DNA of 64,000 nt, taken from NCBI RefSeq assembly GCF_014649875.1, contig NZ_BMTW01000020.1, positions 59,077 through 123,076 of the forward strand. The letters are read 5' to 3'. The notes below the pieces were generated by a model that saw only the letters and a list, made by a program, of their open reading frames with translations, did no database searches and was not told the DNA's origin. Source of the DNA: Streptomyces rubiginosohelvolus. GTDB taxonomy: Bacteria > Actinomycetota > Actinomycetes > Streptomycetales > Streptomycetaceae. Shown here in pieces: positions 42,404-53,546 of this stretch (positions are counted from its first letter, which is position 1; every line of letters begins with the position of its first letter). A program made the position numbers and the translations under genes.

Positions 42404-44536
42404 TTAATTTTCTGTCGAAGCACTACGGATTTCGTAGGCTGAGGCCTCCTCGCCCAGCAATCTGTCGGCAGCGCCCCGGTGCAACCGGGCCGCCGCGGGA
42501 TCCCCGAGCCGGTCCAGCGTGTCCGCCAGCCGCAGCTGGAGCGCGGCCTGAAGCCGCACGTCACCGGCGCTCCGGGCCAGCTCGACGGCCTCCCGGCAGG
42601 TCTGGAGCGAGTCGTGCGGCCGGCCCGCGTACTCCTGGACCCGAGCGGCCTCACTGAGCGAGCGCGCCTGGGCCGCCGGATCGCCGAGCCTGCGGTGGCC
42701 GGAGGCGGCGGCGCGCCAGTTCCGCAGGGCTTCGCCGTACCTCCCGGCGTACGTGTGGACCGCTCCGAGCCGTCCGTAGAGCCGGGCCTCGTCGGCCCGC
42801 TCCCCCTGGGTGAGCCGCTGGGAGAGCGCCCGGCCGTACCAGTCGGCGGCCCGGTGGTAGTCCCCCAGCTCCTCGTACGCGCCGCCCACGGATTCCATGG
42901 CGCGGCCGGTGGCGTACAGGTCCTTCGCGGCCTTTCCGGCGTCCAGCGCGGCCCGGTAGCGGGTCAGCGCCTCCCGGGTGCGGCCGGTGCGGGCGTCCAG
43001 GTCGGCGAGGTTGAGCAGGGCGGCCGCCTGTTCGCGGGGCAGCTCGCGGCGGAGCGCCACGTCCAGGACGAGACCGTGCAGCCCGTACAGCTCGGGGGCG
43101 GCCTCCTCCGTCCCCCGGTGCGCGGCCAGCGCCCGCACCAGGGCCGCCACCAGGCGTCGCGCCAGGGTGTCCAGCTCGCCGTCGGCCACGGCGAGCCGGG
43201 CCGATGCGAGCAGGGCGGGCTGGCGGACCCGCAGCCAGGCGCCCGCCTCCTCGGCGTTCGGGAAGCGCAGCGAGCGGGGCAGTCCGGCGACCTTGCCGCG
43301 GGCGGCGGACCCCTCGGGCTCGGCGATCGCACGGCAGGCCTGGAGCCGGCGCACGGTCCGCTCCAGCATCCGGGCGCGGGCGAGCTGGATCTCGGCCGGG
43401 CGGTCCCGGTCCTCCAACAGCGCCCGCAGCATCGGGGCGAGGCAGCCGGGCACCGCGTACTGGGGGTGGGCCGCGCCGTCCGTCCGCAGCAGCCCGAGCT
43501 TCACGAAGTCGTCGAGGGTGGCGCGGGCGGCGGAGACCGAGCAGCCGGCCAGCGCGGAGGCGGTGTGGGCGTCGGCGAGTCCGGCGGGGGCGAGGGCCAG
43601 CAGACGCAGTATCCGGGCGGCGGTCTGCGGCAGCGAGTCGTGGACGAGCCGGAAGGCGCGGGCCAGCGGACGGGCGCCGACGGGCTGCTGCTCATCGGGG
43701 TCGGGCAGCTCGTGCAACTGCCCCGCGACATCGGCGACCGAGGCCATGGGGTTCGCGGCGAGCAGGCCGCCCACCAGGGCGAGCGCCGCGGGCTGCCCCC
43801 CGCACTCCTCGGCCAGCCGCTCCGCGGTGCGGGGGTCGACGGTGATGCGGACCTGCCCGATGGCGCGGGCCAGCAGCCGCACCGCCGCCCCCTTCTCCAG
43901 TCCGCCGAGGGTGCAGGGCCGTACGTCGGGGATACCGGTCAGCGGCCCGGTCGCGGTGGCGAGGACCAGACAGTCGGGGTTCTCCGGGAGCAGCGGGTCG
44001 ACCTGTTCGGCGTCGGCCGCGTCGTCGAGGACCAGGACCGGGCGGCGCCCGGCCAGGGCCTCGCGGACCAGCTCGGACAGTTCGTCCTCGTCGGCGCCGG
44101 GCGGGACCGCGATCCCGAGGAGGCCGAGGATCTCGCCTGCGGTGCGTTCGGTGGGGACCCGCTCGCCGTCGGGGTCGGTGAGGCCGACCCGGAGCACCCC
44201 GTCGGGATAGTCGCCGGAGCCCGTGCCCGCGACGGCCCAGGGCAGGGCGCCCGTGGCGGCCCGGGCGGCCCCGGCGGCGTCGGTTCCGGTGAGCGCCCCG
44301 GCCAGCTCCTCGGCGAGCGCGCTGCGGCCGGAGCCGGGGCGGCCCGCGATGAGCAGGACCCGGGCGCGGGGGGCCTTGCGGCCGGCCAGGGTGTCCAGTC
44401 CCGCGCGCTCGATGTCCGCGCGCAGATCCTTCAACTCCCGTTCGCGGCCGAAGAATCGGGGTGGGGCGGCGCCGGACTGCTCCTCGGCCCCCGGGGCCTT
44501 CGCCGGACCGCTGGTGTCCACCGCCTGATCGGTCAC
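42404..44536 (-). CDS. STAND-type NTPase with TPR repeats, putative regulator
   Basis: The 710-residue protein has a short disordered head, then an NB-ARC-like ATPase domain and a set of TPR repeats in the C-terminal third. In the P-loop, LLIAGRPGSGRSALAEELAG (62-81), Arg71 stands where Lys is normal. Walker B appears in RRPVLVLDDAAD. The TPRs include AKDLYATGRAMESVGGAYEELGDYHRAADWYGRAL. These features are typical of STAND signalling proteins, which act as switches. No DNA-binding domain is seen, unlike SARP or AfsR regulators. The GTG at 44536 has GGAG eight bases upstream. The partner is unknown. Confidence 0.8.
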   Translation of the reverse strand: MTDQAVDTSGPAKAPGAEEQSGAAPPRFFGRERELKDLRADIERAGLDTLAGRKAPRARVLLIAGRPGSGRSALAEELAGALTGTDAAGAARAATGALPWAVAGTGSGDYPDGVLRVGLTDPDGERVPTERTAGEILGLLGIAVPPGADEDELSELVREALAGRRPVLVLDDAADAEQVDPLLPENPDCLVLATATGPLTGIPDVRPCTLGGLEKGAAVRLLARAIGQVRITVDPRTAERLAEECGGQPAALALVGGLLAANPMASVADVAGQLHELPDPDEQQPVGARPLARAFRLVHDSLPQTAARILRLLALAPAGLADAHTASALAGCSVSAARATLDDFVKLGLLRTDGAAHPQYAVPGCLAPMLRALLEDRDRPAEIQLARARMLERTVRRLQACRAIAEPEGSAARGKVAGLPRSLRFPNAEEAGAWLRVRQPALLASARLAVADGELDTLARRLVAALVRALAAHRGTEEAAPELYGLHGLVLDVALRRELPREQAAALLNLADLDARTGRTREALTRYRAALDAGKAAKDLYATGRAMESVGGAYEELGDYHRAADWYGRALSQRLTQGERADEARLYGRLGAVHTYAGRYGEALRNWRAAASGHRRLGDPAAQARSLSEAARVQEYAGRPHDSLQTCREAVELARSAGDVRLQAALQLRLADTLDRLGDPAAARLHRGAADRLLGEEASAYEIRSASTEN

Positions 44537-44715
44537 GAGCCACGCTCCACTTCGCTGCACGCGATGCCCGCCGGAACTCCGGTCGGGCGCGGTTCGAGCG
44601 TAGTTCAGCGGCGGGGACGATCACTGCGGAGCGAGGCGGGACCGCCCCCGATATCCCCCGATCGGATCAGCATCTCGTATGACCGATCAGGGGCGGAGCG
44701 CGGCCGGACGGACTG

Positions 44716-45342
44716 TCAGGCCTCGAAGGGCCGGGCCGGCCACGGCGCTTCGGCCGGGCGCAGCGAGTCGACGCCGTCGCCCGCGCGGACGGCGGTGAGC
44801 GCGAGCACCCCGACGACCAGGCAGTTGTTGTGCAGGTCCCCCGCGACGACCGAGCGGACCAGCTCGTCCAGCGGCACCCGGGCCTGCTCCATGTCGGCCT
44901 CCTCCTCGGCGACCGCGTACCGCTCGCCCTCCGCCTCGGAGAGATCGCGGGCCAGGAAGATCCGCACGGCCTCGTCGCAGCCGCCGGGCGTGGTGTAGAC
45001 GTCGGTCAGCACCCGCCAGTTCTCGGCCTTGACGTGCGCCTCCTCGTACAGCTCGCGCTGGGCGGCGTGCAGGGGGTTCTCGCCGGGGATGTCGAGCAGT
45101 CCGGCCGGGATCTCCCAGAGCCGGTGGCGTACCGGGTGGCGGTACTGGCGCAGTACGAGGACCCGGTCCTCGTCGTCGATCGCGAGGACGGCGACGGAGC
45201 CCGGGTGGACCTGGTAGTCACGGCCGTGGACGGAGCCGTCGGGCATCACCACCTGGTCGGTGCGGACGCTGGTCTTGTTGCCGGTGAAGGGGGTCACCGT
45301 CGCGGTGACCTGCCACTCCTCGGGCGTGTCCTGGATACCCAT
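44716..45342 (-). CDS. NUDIX hydrolase, ADP-ribose pyrophosphatase-like
   Basis: The 208-residue protein carries a full Nudix box (PAGLLDIPGENPLHAAQRELYEEAHV) and the upstream segment RVLVLRQYRHPVRHRLWEIP, which is like the ADP-ribose pyrophosphatases. It hydrolyses ADP-ribose or a related sugar nucleotide. In mycobacteria the same family member lies next to pyrG, which is the case here: the gene is downstream of pyrG in the same orientation, with a hairpin between. GGAGG lies ten bases before the ATG at 45342. Confidence 0.9.
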   Translation of the reverse strand: MGIQDTPEEWQVTATVTPFTGNKTSVRTDQVVMPDGSVHGRDYQVHPGSVAVLAIDDEDRVLVLRQYRHPVRHRLWEIPAGLLDIPGENPLHAAQRELYEEAHVKAENWRVLTDVYTTPGGCDEAVRIFLARDLSEAEGERYAVAEEEADMEQARVPLDELVRSVVAGDLHNNCLVVGVLALTAVRAGDGVDSLRPAEAPWPARPFEA

Positions 45343-45373
45343 GTGCCTACGTCCTCCCACGAACCAAAAGGAA

Positions 45374-45410
45374 ACCGGGGCACCGATCCGTAGCGGATCC
45401 GTACCCCGGT
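45374..45410. terminator. Terminator after pyrG
   Basis: Complementary arms of 17 bases (45374-45390 and 45394-45410), with one mismatch, enclose a three-base loop, 20 bp beyond the pyrG stop. Confidence 0.7.
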
Positions 45411-45429
45411 CAACCGTAATGCCTCGGTG

Positions 45430-47097
<1,668 letters not shown>

Positions 47098-47539
47098 AGC
47101 CAAAGGGGGCTCCCGTGGTCGCGATTCTGAGGTGCGAACGGCAGCCGAACCGGGGATTCCGGGGGGTGCCGTCGCTGCGGTTCGGGGGCCTCGTCCGCTG
47201 TCAGAGACGACCACCGTCCACGGGCTACCAGGGTAACAGCGACGGCGGGAGGCTGCTTCCGGCCACACCCTGCACAGAGGCGTCACACCATCACCCCAGT
47301 CATTTCACGTCCCACCCGATCAGCTCAGAGATCTTGCGGGCACCGTCGCGCGGATCTTCGTGGTGCGTCGTATCCTGCTCAAACACTCGCTGCCGAGACG
47401 GCCGGGCGGCGGCACCACCCAGGCCGCCCACCGGTACAGGAACTCGTCGGATCTTCCCGGGTGAAAGACCCTACGACCCCCTTGACCCGCAGTAAGCGCC
47501 CTTTGACGGGGCGACATGGCCGTTCGACTGGAGACGCAC
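47098..47539. other. Divergent intergenic region, pyrG / GH15 gene
   Basis: 442 bp with no supportable gene. It must hold the promoters of both genes. A pair of TTGAC elements 24 bp apart occurs just before the GH15 start (near 47479 and 47503), which may belong to that promoter. Confidence 0.4.
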
Positions 47540-49342
47540 GTGGCCGGGCGCATCGAGGATTACGCACTCATCGGAGACATGCAGACCGCAGCCCTGGTCT
47601 GCCGGGACGGCACAGCGGACTGGCTGTGCCTCCCCCGCTTCGACTCGCACGCCGTCTTCGCGGGGCTGCTGGGCACCGAGGAGCACGGCTTCTGGCGCCT
47701 GAGCCCCGCGAGAGCGGAGGGAACGGAACCAGCCTCCGCCGACCGGCGGCGCTACCGCGGTGACTCCCTCATCCTGGAATCGGAGTGGGACACACCGCGC
47801 GGCACCGTACGGGTGACCGATTTCATGCCCCCGCGTGACGGCGCGCCCCAGCTCATCCGGATCGTGGAGGGTGTCAGCGGCCGGGTGCCGATGCGCTCGG
47901 AGCTGCGGATGCGGTTCAGCTACGGCCGGGTGACGCCGTGGGTGCACAAGGTCGACAACCGTACGGTCGCGGTCGCCGGGCCCGACTCGGTCTGGCTGGA
48001 CACCGAAGCGGAAACGTATGGCCAGAATCTGACCACGTACTCCGACTTCACGGTGGGCCCCGGCGACCGGGTGGCGTTCACGATCAGCTGGCAGCCCTCG
48101 CACCACGAGCCGCCCGCCCTCCCCGAGCCGGAGAACTCGCTGGAGGCGACGGAGAACTTCTGGCGCGAATGGGTCGAGCAGTGTACGTACCACGGGCCCT
48201 ACCGGGAGGCGGTCGTCCGCTCCCTGATCACGCTCAAGGCCCTCACGTACGCGCCGACCGGCGGCATCGTCGCAGCGCCGACGACGTCGCTGCCCGAGGA
48301 GATCGGGGGCGTACGGAACTGGGACTACCGCTACACCTGGCTGCGGGACGCCGCGATCACCCTCTCCTCGCTGCTGCGCACCGGCTACCGGGAAGAGGCC
48401 CGCGCGTGGCGTGAGTGGTTGCTGCGGGCGGTGGCGGGCGACCCGGAGAACCTCCAGATCATGTACGGCATCGCCGGCGAGCGTGAGCTCGGCGAGGCGG
48501 AGCTGGACTGGCTGCCCGGTTACGAGAACTCCACCCCGGTCCGCGTCGGCAACGGCGCCGCCAACCAGCTCCAGCTGGACGTGTACGGCGAGGTGACCGA
48601 GGCACTGCACCTGGCGCACATGACGGGTCTCACCCGCAACGACTACGCCATGGGCCTCCAGCTGAAGCTGATCGAGTATCTGGAGAAGCACTGGGAGGAG
48701 CCCGACGAGGGCATCTGGGAGGTGCGCGGCCCGCGCCGCCACTTCGTGCACTCGAAGGTGATGGCGTGGGTCGCGGTCGACCGGACGATCAAGCTGGTCG
48801 AGTCCGGTGACGTCGAGGGCCCGCTGGAGCGGTGGTACGAGCTCCGCGACGACATCCACCGGGACGTCTGCGAGCGCGGCTACGACAAGGAGCGCAACAC
48901 CTTCACCCAGTCCTACGGGTCGAAGGAGCTGGACGCCTCCCTGCTGCTCATCCCGCAGATGGGCTTCCTGCCGCCGGACGACAAGCGCGTCATCGGCACG
49001 ATCGAGGCGATCCAGCGGGAGCTGTCCACGGAGGACGGCTTCATCCTGCGCTACCCGACCGAGGGCGAGGACGCGGGCGTCGACGGTCTGGAGGGCGACG
49101 AGGGCGCGTTCCTGGCCTGCTCGTTCTGGATGGCCGACGACCTCGCGATGATCGGCCGGGTCGACGAGGCGCGCCAGCTGTTCGAGAAGCTGCTGTCGCT
49201 CCGCAACGACCTGGGCCTGCTGGCCGAGGAGTGGGACTCGAACCTCCAGCGCCAGGTGGGGAACTTCCCGCAGGCGTTCAGCCACGTCCCGCTGATCGAC
49301 ACGGCCCTGCGGCTGACGGCCAGCGGCGCGTACGTGGGCTGA
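47540..49342 (+). CDS. Glycoside hydrolase family 15 protein (glucoamylase/trehalase type)
   Basis: The 600-residue cytosolic protein shows the GH15 pattern: RIEDYALIGDMQTAALVCRDGTADWLCLPRFDS in the N-terminal beta domain, then PEEIGGVRNWDYRYTWLRDA and DEGIWEVRGPRRHFVHSKVMAWVA in the (alpha/alpha)6 barrel. It should hydrolyse alpha-glucosidic bonds; actinobacterial relatives include trehalases. There is no signal peptide. GTG at 47540 has GGAG six bases upstream. ATG at 47516 is an alternative. Confidence 0.9.
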   Translation: MAGRIEDYALIGDMQTAALVCRDGTADWLCLPRFDSHAVFAGLLGTEEHGFWRLSPARAEGTEPASADRRRYRGDSLILESEWDTPRGTVRVTDFMPPRDGAPQLIRIVEGVSGRVPMRSELRMRFSYGRVTPWVHKVDNRTVAVAGPDSVWLDTEAETYGQNLTTYSDFTVGPGDRVAFTISWQPSHHEPPALPEPENSLEATENFWREWVEQCTYHGPYREAVVRSLITLKALTYAPTGGIVAAPTTSLPEEIGGVRNWDYRYTWLRDAAITLSSLLRTGYREEARAWREWLLRAVAGDPENLQIMYGIAGERELGEAELDWLPGYENSTPVRVGNGAANQLQLDVYGEVTEALHLAHMTGLTRNDYAMGLQLKLIEYLEKHWEEPDEGIWEVRGPRRHFVHSKVMAWVAVDRTIKLVESGDVEGPLERWYELRDDIHRDVCERGYDKERNTFTQSYGSKELDASLLLIPQMGFLPPDDKRVIGTIEAIQRELSTEDGFILRYPTEGEDAGVDGLEGDEGAFLACSFWMADDLAMIGRVDEARQLFEKLLSLRNDLGLLAEEWDSNLQRQVGNFPQAFSHVPLIDTALRLTASGAYVG

Positions 49343-49361
49343 GGCTGAGGCTGAGGCGTGA

Positions 49362-49405
49362 CCGAACCGCCCATCGCGCTCCTCAGGGCGCGGTGGGCGG
49401 TTCGG
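49362..49405. terminator. Hairpin between the GH15 and class IV aminotransferase genes
   Basis: Arms of 17 bases (49362-49378, 49389-49405), one G-U pair, ten-base loop; it overlaps the last codons of the convergent aminotransferase gene. Confidence 0.65.
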
Positions 49406-50189
49406 CTGTGTACGCCCGGTGCAGCGTCTGAAGGAACCGGGGCGCCGCGGGCAGGTCGGTGGAGCCGATGCGGTGGACGGGGATCCCCGGGGTCCAGGAG
49501 TTCATGACGGCCGCACCGGCGAGGGCGGGCAGGTCGTCGGGGGTGACCGGGGCGACCCGCTGGCCGATGCCGAGTGCGTCCAGTTGTCTGCGGACGATGC
49601 CCAGGGTCGTACCGGTCAGGATCCGGGCCTCGGGCCACACCACCGACTCGCCGTCCCAGAACACCAGGTTCCAGATGGTCGCCTCGCTGAACCGGCCCTC
49701 CCGGTCCAGGAAGGCGGCGTCGTCGAAGCCGTCGGCGACGGCCTGCCGGAGCAGGTGCGTCTTGGCCACCTCGCCGACGTGCTTGATGTGCGGCAGGAAC
49801 CGTTCGTGTTCCATCGCTGCCAGGGCGAGCGGGCCGTCGGGGCCGGAGGACGGCGGGCCGGTCCGCACCAGCAGCGTCGGTTCCCCCTCGGCCGCGGAGA
49901 ACTCGCCGGCCGTGGAGGAGACCGTGGCCGTCAGCGACATGTCGGCCGGTCCTTCGTCAAGCGCCGTACGCAGACGGGCGCGGACCACGTCCTCGGGCAG
50001 GGCCCGGCCGAACAGCTCCACCGACGCGGACCGCAGCCGCTCCAGATGGAGGTCCAGGCCCCGGATCCGCCCGTCGCGGATCTGTGCGGCGGTGAAGTGG
50101 GCATGGCCCGAGAAGGCGAGCGGTCCCAGGTCGTCGGTGGTCGCCGGACGGCCGTCGAGGTGCGCGATGTGCGGGGAATCTTCGTTCAT
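49383..50189 (-). CDS. Aminotransferase class IV family protein
   Basis: The 268-residue PLP enzyme is of the fold-type IV family (branched-chain aminotransferase, aminodeoxychorismate lyase). Seen parts are HLERLRSASVELFG, the Lys region HVGEVAKTHLLRQAV, DREGRFSEATIWNLVFW and the PLP-phosphate site near GTTLGIVRR. Its substrate is not evident. It is divergent from a MerR-family gene, with the operator-like palindrome between them. Confidence 0.85.
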   Translation of the reverse strand: MNEDSPHIAHLDGRPATTDDLGPLAFSGHAHFTAAQIRDGRIRGLDLHLERLRSASVELFGRALPEDVVRARLRTALDEGPADMSLTATVSSTAGEFSAAEGEPTLLVRTGPPSSGPDGPLALAAMEHERFLPHIKHVGEVAKTHLLRQAVADGFDDAAFLDREGRFSEATIWNLVFWDGESVVWPEARILTGTTLGIVRRQLDALGIGQRVAPVTPDDLPALAGAAVMNSWTPGIPVHRIGSTDLPAAPRFLQTLHRAYTAEPPTAP

Positions 50190-50205
50190 GGCACGGACGT
50201 TAGGG

Positions 50206-50223
50206 CTTGACACCGGTGTCAAG
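50206..50223. promoter_or_regulatory. 18-bp perfect palindrome, probable MerR-family operator
   Basis: CTTGACACCGGTGTCAAG lies between the divergent class IV aminotransferase and MerR-like genes. MerR-type regulators bind such dyads between promoter elements, and TTGAC inside it could be a -35. Confidence 0.7.
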
Positions 50224-50248
50224 GTCAAGCGTCGAGGGCGGGGCAGGC

Positions 50249-50593
50249 ATGCTGATCGGGGAGTTGTCGCGGCGGACGGGCGTCAGCGCACGGTCGTTGC
50301 GGTATTACGAGGCGCAGGAGCTGCTGGAGGCGCGGCGCGGGACGAACGGCTATCGCGCCTACGACGAGGACGCGGTCGCCTCCGTACGGAAGATCCGGGC
50401 GCTGCTGCGGGCCGGGCTCTCCACCGAGGTGATCCGTCAGGTGCTGCCGTGTGCCAGGGGCGAGCAGGCGGACTTCGACTGGTGTGCGGAGCTGCGGGCG
50501 ATCCTGGACGGGGAGCTGGCGGACCTGGACGAGCAGATCGAGGCGTTGCGGCGGAGCCGGGGGGCGTTGGTGGGGTTGCTGGCCGAGCGGTGA
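50249..50593 (+). CDS. MerR-family transcriptional regulator
   Basis: The 114-residue protein is the minimal length of the family. It has an N-terminal winged helix with LIGELSRRTGVSARSLRYYEAQELL, then the second helical part RAYDEDAVASVRKIRALLRAGLSTEVIRQVL, and a C-terminal coiled-coil helix. No Cys cluster for metal is seen (only two Cys), so the ligand is unknown. The ATG at 50249 fits the family start. The target is likely the adjacent aminotransferase gene. Confidence 0.9.
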   Translation: MLIGELSRRTGVSARSLRYYEAQELLEARRGTNGYRAYDEDAVASVRKIRALLRAGLSTEVIRQVLPCARGEQADFDWCAELRAILDGELADLDEQIEALRRSRGALVGLLAER

Positions 50594-50731
50594 CGGCCCG
50601 ACCACGGCATCCACGCCTCCCCTGCCATGCGCACCCGGCCTCCCGGGCGGTAGCGTCCTGAACAGGACAGTCCGGATCAGGACGACCGCCCGGGAAGCGG
50701 GCAGGGCACCAGGGGAAAGCGGGCCGGGTAC

Positions 50732-52357
50732 GTGGAAAGCCACAGCGGAATCACCGTGCAGCGGGCGCTGGAGCTGCCGGGGCTGCGCGCCGGGCTCCCG
50801 GAGGTGGTGGCCGGCGCCGACCGGCTGAACCGTACGGTGCGCTGGGTGCACGCGGGCGAGGTCCCGAACATCGCCTCGCTCCTCAAGGGCGGCGAGCTGC
50901 TCCTGACGACCGGTCTCGGCCTGGGTGCCCGCCCCGCCGAACAGCGCGCCTTCGTCCGCCGTCTCGCCGACCGGGGCATCGCGGCCCTGGTGGTGGAGCT
51001 GGGCCCGCGCTTCGGCCGACTGCCCGCCTCCATCGTGGACGCCGCCCGCGCGGCCGGTCTTCCGCTGGTCCAGCTGCACCGCGAGGTGCCGTTCGTCGCG
51101 GTGACGGAGGAGGTGCACACCGAGATCGTCAACGGGCACTACGCGCTGCTCCAGCAGGCGGAGGAGGTGCACCGGCGCGCCACCCGGGCGCTCCTGGACG
51201 GCGGCGGGGTGCCGCAGGTCCTCGGGATCCTCGCCGACTTCACCGCCAACCCGGTCTTCCTGGAGACGCCCGACGGCCAGCTCCTGTACGCGGCGTCCAC
51301 CGGGACAGGGCCGGTCGGCGCGGACCCGCTCCAGGTCTGGGAGGGCATGCGCGGCGACCGGGCGGCCCGGGAGTCCCCGCCGACCGGTGCGCTGCTCGTG
51401 GACGTGCCCGGCGGCGGGCCGGAGACCGGTTCGGTGCGGGCGCGGCTGGTGCTGCTCGCGGTGGCCGGGCCGCTGGCGACCGTGCACCGGATGGCGGCGG
51501 AGCGTGCGGCGGGCCTCCTGGCGGTCGTGCTGATGCAGGCCCGGCAGGAGGAGGAGCTGGCCGCCCGGGGCCGGGGCGACTTCCTGACCGACCTGGCGGA
51601 GGGCCGGATCGCCCCGGAGGACGCCCCCGCCCAGGCCCGGGTGCTCGGCTTCCGCCCCGGCGGGACACCGCTGCTCCCGGTCGTGATGCGGCTGGCGCCC
51701 GAGCTGTCCCCGTCGGGCAACTGGGCGCTGCTGGCCCGTGCGGTGCTGGAGGAGCTGGCCTCGGTCGGGGTGCCGGTGCTGCTCGGCGTACGGCCCGTGG
51801 AGGGGCGGGTTCCGCTGCTGCTGGGGCTGCGGTCGGAGGGCGAGCGCACGGCGGTCGCGGACCGGGTGGCGGCGGCGCTGCGGGCGGGCGTGGAGCGGGC
51901 CGGTCTCGACCGGGCCGGAGCCCAGCACCCGGTGGTCGTGGTCGGCGTCGCGGGCGGCTGGGCGGCGGCGGGCGCCGGGCTGCGGCACGCGTCGGAGACG
52001 GCGACGGCCGCGCAGGGCCTGGACGACCGGCCCTGGTACGACGCCCGGCGGCTCGACATCGATCTGCTGCTGTGGCGGCTGCGGGACCATCCGGACCTGG
52101 CGGCGTTCGTGAACCGGGCGATCGGCCCGCTGCGCGAGCACGACCGCACCTCGCGCCCGCCGCTGCTGCCGACGCTCCAGGCGTATCTGGCGCACGCGGG
52201 CCGCAAGGCGGAGACCGCCCGCGAGCTGCACCTCAACCGCCAGACCCTCTACAACCGGCTGGCCCGGATCGGCGAGCTGCTGGGCACGGACCTGGACGAC
52301 CCGCAGACGGTGCTGGCGCTGAGCCTGGCGCTACGGGCCCGCCGCCACACGACCTGA
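50732..52357 (+). CDS. PucR-family transcriptional regulator
   Basis: The 541-residue protein has an N-terminal PucR purine-catabolism domain (TVQRALELPGLRAGLPEVVAG, then TVRWVHAGEVPNIASLLKGGELLLTTG), a middle GGDEF-like or GAF-like part, and a C-terminal PucR HTH_30 domain (KAETARELHLNRQTLYNRLARIGELLG). PucR proteins regulate purine or nitrogen metabolism; this one has no neighbouring purine gene. It starts with GTG at 50732. Confidence 0.9.
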   Translation: MESHSGITVQRALELPGLRAGLPEVVAGADRLNRTVRWVHAGEVPNIASLLKGGELLLTTGLGLGARPAEQRAFVRRLADRGIAALVVELGPRFGRLPASIVDAARAAGLPLVQLHREVPFVAVTEEVHTEIVNGHYALLQQAEEVHRRATRALLDGGGVPQVLGILADFTANPVFLETPDGQLLYAASTGTGPVGADPLQVWEGMRGDRAARESPPTGALLVDVPGGGPETGSVRARLVLLAVAGPLATVHRMAAERAAGLLAVVLMQARQEEELAARGRGDFLTDLAEGRIAPEDAPAQARVLGFRPGGTPLLPVVMRLAPELSPSGNWALLARAVLEELASVGVPVLLGVRPVEGRVPLLLGLRSEGERTAVADRVAAALRAGVERAGLDRAGAQHPVVVVGVAGGWAAAGAGLRHASETATAAQGLDDRPWYDARRLDIDLLLWRLRDHPDLAAFVNRAIGPLREHDRTSRPPLLPTLQAYLAHAGRKAETARELHLNRQTLYNRLARIGELLGTDLDDPQTVLALSLALRARRHTT

Positions 52358-52379
52358 AAGGGCCGGGGTACGCACAGGC

Positions 52380-53477
52380 TCAGCGGCCCCGCCCCGTCGC
52401 CAGCGGCTGCGCCAACTCGTCGTAGACGCTGAGCACATGGGCGATCGTGTCGTCCTCGGTGGGCCAGCCCGCCGCCTGCACCCGCCCGGCCTCGGCGAGC
52501 CGGGTCCGGGCCGCCGGGTCCCCGAGCAGCCGCACGACCGTACGGGCGAGGGCCTCGGCGTTGCCGTACGGCACCAACTCAGCTGCCTCACCGACCAGTT
52601 CCGGCACACCACCGACCGCGGTGGCCACCAGCGGCACCCCGGACCGCAGCGCCTCCTGCGCCAGCAGGGAGCGGCCCTCCCACCGGCTCGGCAGCAGGGC
52701 CAGATCGGCGGCGGCGACCAACTCCCCCACCCCCTCCCGCGACCCGATGAGGGAGACGGGCAACTCCTCTTCCCTGATCCGTCGTTGCAGGGCCTCCCGA
52801 TCACGCCCCTCCCCCGCGATGACGAGCAGCGGCACGGGGTCCAGCCGCCGCCAGGCACGGGCCGCGTCCAGCAGGGCGTCGAACCCGTGATGCGGTACGA
52901 GACTGCCGACGGCCATCAGCAACGGCCGGTCCACCGCTCCCAGTTCGGCCCGCACCTTGCCCGCGTCGACGGCCCCGTCCGGGTGCGCGGGCGGGACGGC
53001 GGCGGGGGCGAGCCGGGCATCGCGGGCGCCCCGCTCCCGGGCCAGGTCCACCAGGTCGGAGGAGGGGGCGAGGACCACGGCCGCCGCCCGTGCGGCACGC
53101 CGTTCCAGCAGGTGCAGGATCTGGCGGCGGGCGCCTTCCGCGTACCGGCGGGTGTGCCAGGTCGTCACGAGGGGCACGGTGCGTCCGCTCAGCGCGAGGG
53201 CGGTGCGGGCGGCCGCGTGGAGTCCGTGGGCGTGGACGACGTCCGCCCCCGTGCAGGCGGCGCGCAACGCGGCGACGGCGGCCGGGTCGCTACGGCGGGG
53301 CACCGGCAGGAAGCGGGCTCCGGTCGCCGTGAAGTCGTAGGCGCGGTCCACGGCGGCCGGCGCGCAGACGGTCACCTGCACCCCGCGCGCCACCAGCCCG
53401 GCGGCCAGCGAACCGACGTGCGCGCTGCTGCCCGCACTGCCGCCGCCCAGGACTTGGACCGTACGCAGCTGTGACAC
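52380..53477 (-). CDS. Glycosyltransferase family 4 protein
   Basis: The 365-residue protein has the GT-B fold: VQVLGGGSAGSSAHVGSLAAGL at the N-terminus, VVHAHGLHAAARTALALSG, and the C-domain with LLMAVGSLVPHHGFDALLDAARAW. The EX7E-like motif is SRWEGRSLLAQEAL. It resembles starch/glycogen-synthase-like or mannosyltransferase enzymes; the acceptor is unknown. GTG at 53477 has GGGGAG nine bases upstream. It lies alone between PucR and recN. Confidence 0.85.
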   Translation of the reverse strand: MSQLRTVQVLGGGSAGSSAHVGSLAAGLVARGVQVTVCAPAAVDRAYDFTATGARFLPVPRRSDPAAVAALRAACTGADVVHAHGLHAAARTALALSGRTVPLVTTWHTRRYAEGARRQILHLLERRAARAAAVVLAPSSDLVDLARERGARDARLAPAAVPPAHPDGAVDAGKVRAELGAVDRPLLMAVGSLVPHHGFDALLDAARAWRRLDPVPLLVIAGEGRDREALQRRIREEELPVSLIGSREGVGELVAAADLALLPSRWEGRSLLAQEALRSGVPLVATAVGGVPELVGEAAELVPYGNAEALARTVVRLLGDPAARTRLAEAGRVQAAGWPTEDDTIAHVLSVYDELAQPLATGRGR

Positions 53478-53546
53478 GTTGATTGGCTCCCCGGGGCTCC
53501 GGAGTCGGCGGAACAAGGACAGCGCCAAGGATGCCAGCCCGTACGC

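Noticed and set aside
47471..49285. 604-codon minus-strand frame opposite the GH15 gene
   Set aside because: The plus-strand frame has clear GH15 motifs; the minus frame is Leu/Val/Arg-rich without any domain and is a mirror frame.
50225..52231. 668-codon minus-strand frame opposite the PucR gene
   Set aside because: Antisense shadow of the PucR gene, with low-complexity Gln/Arg/His composition and no motif.
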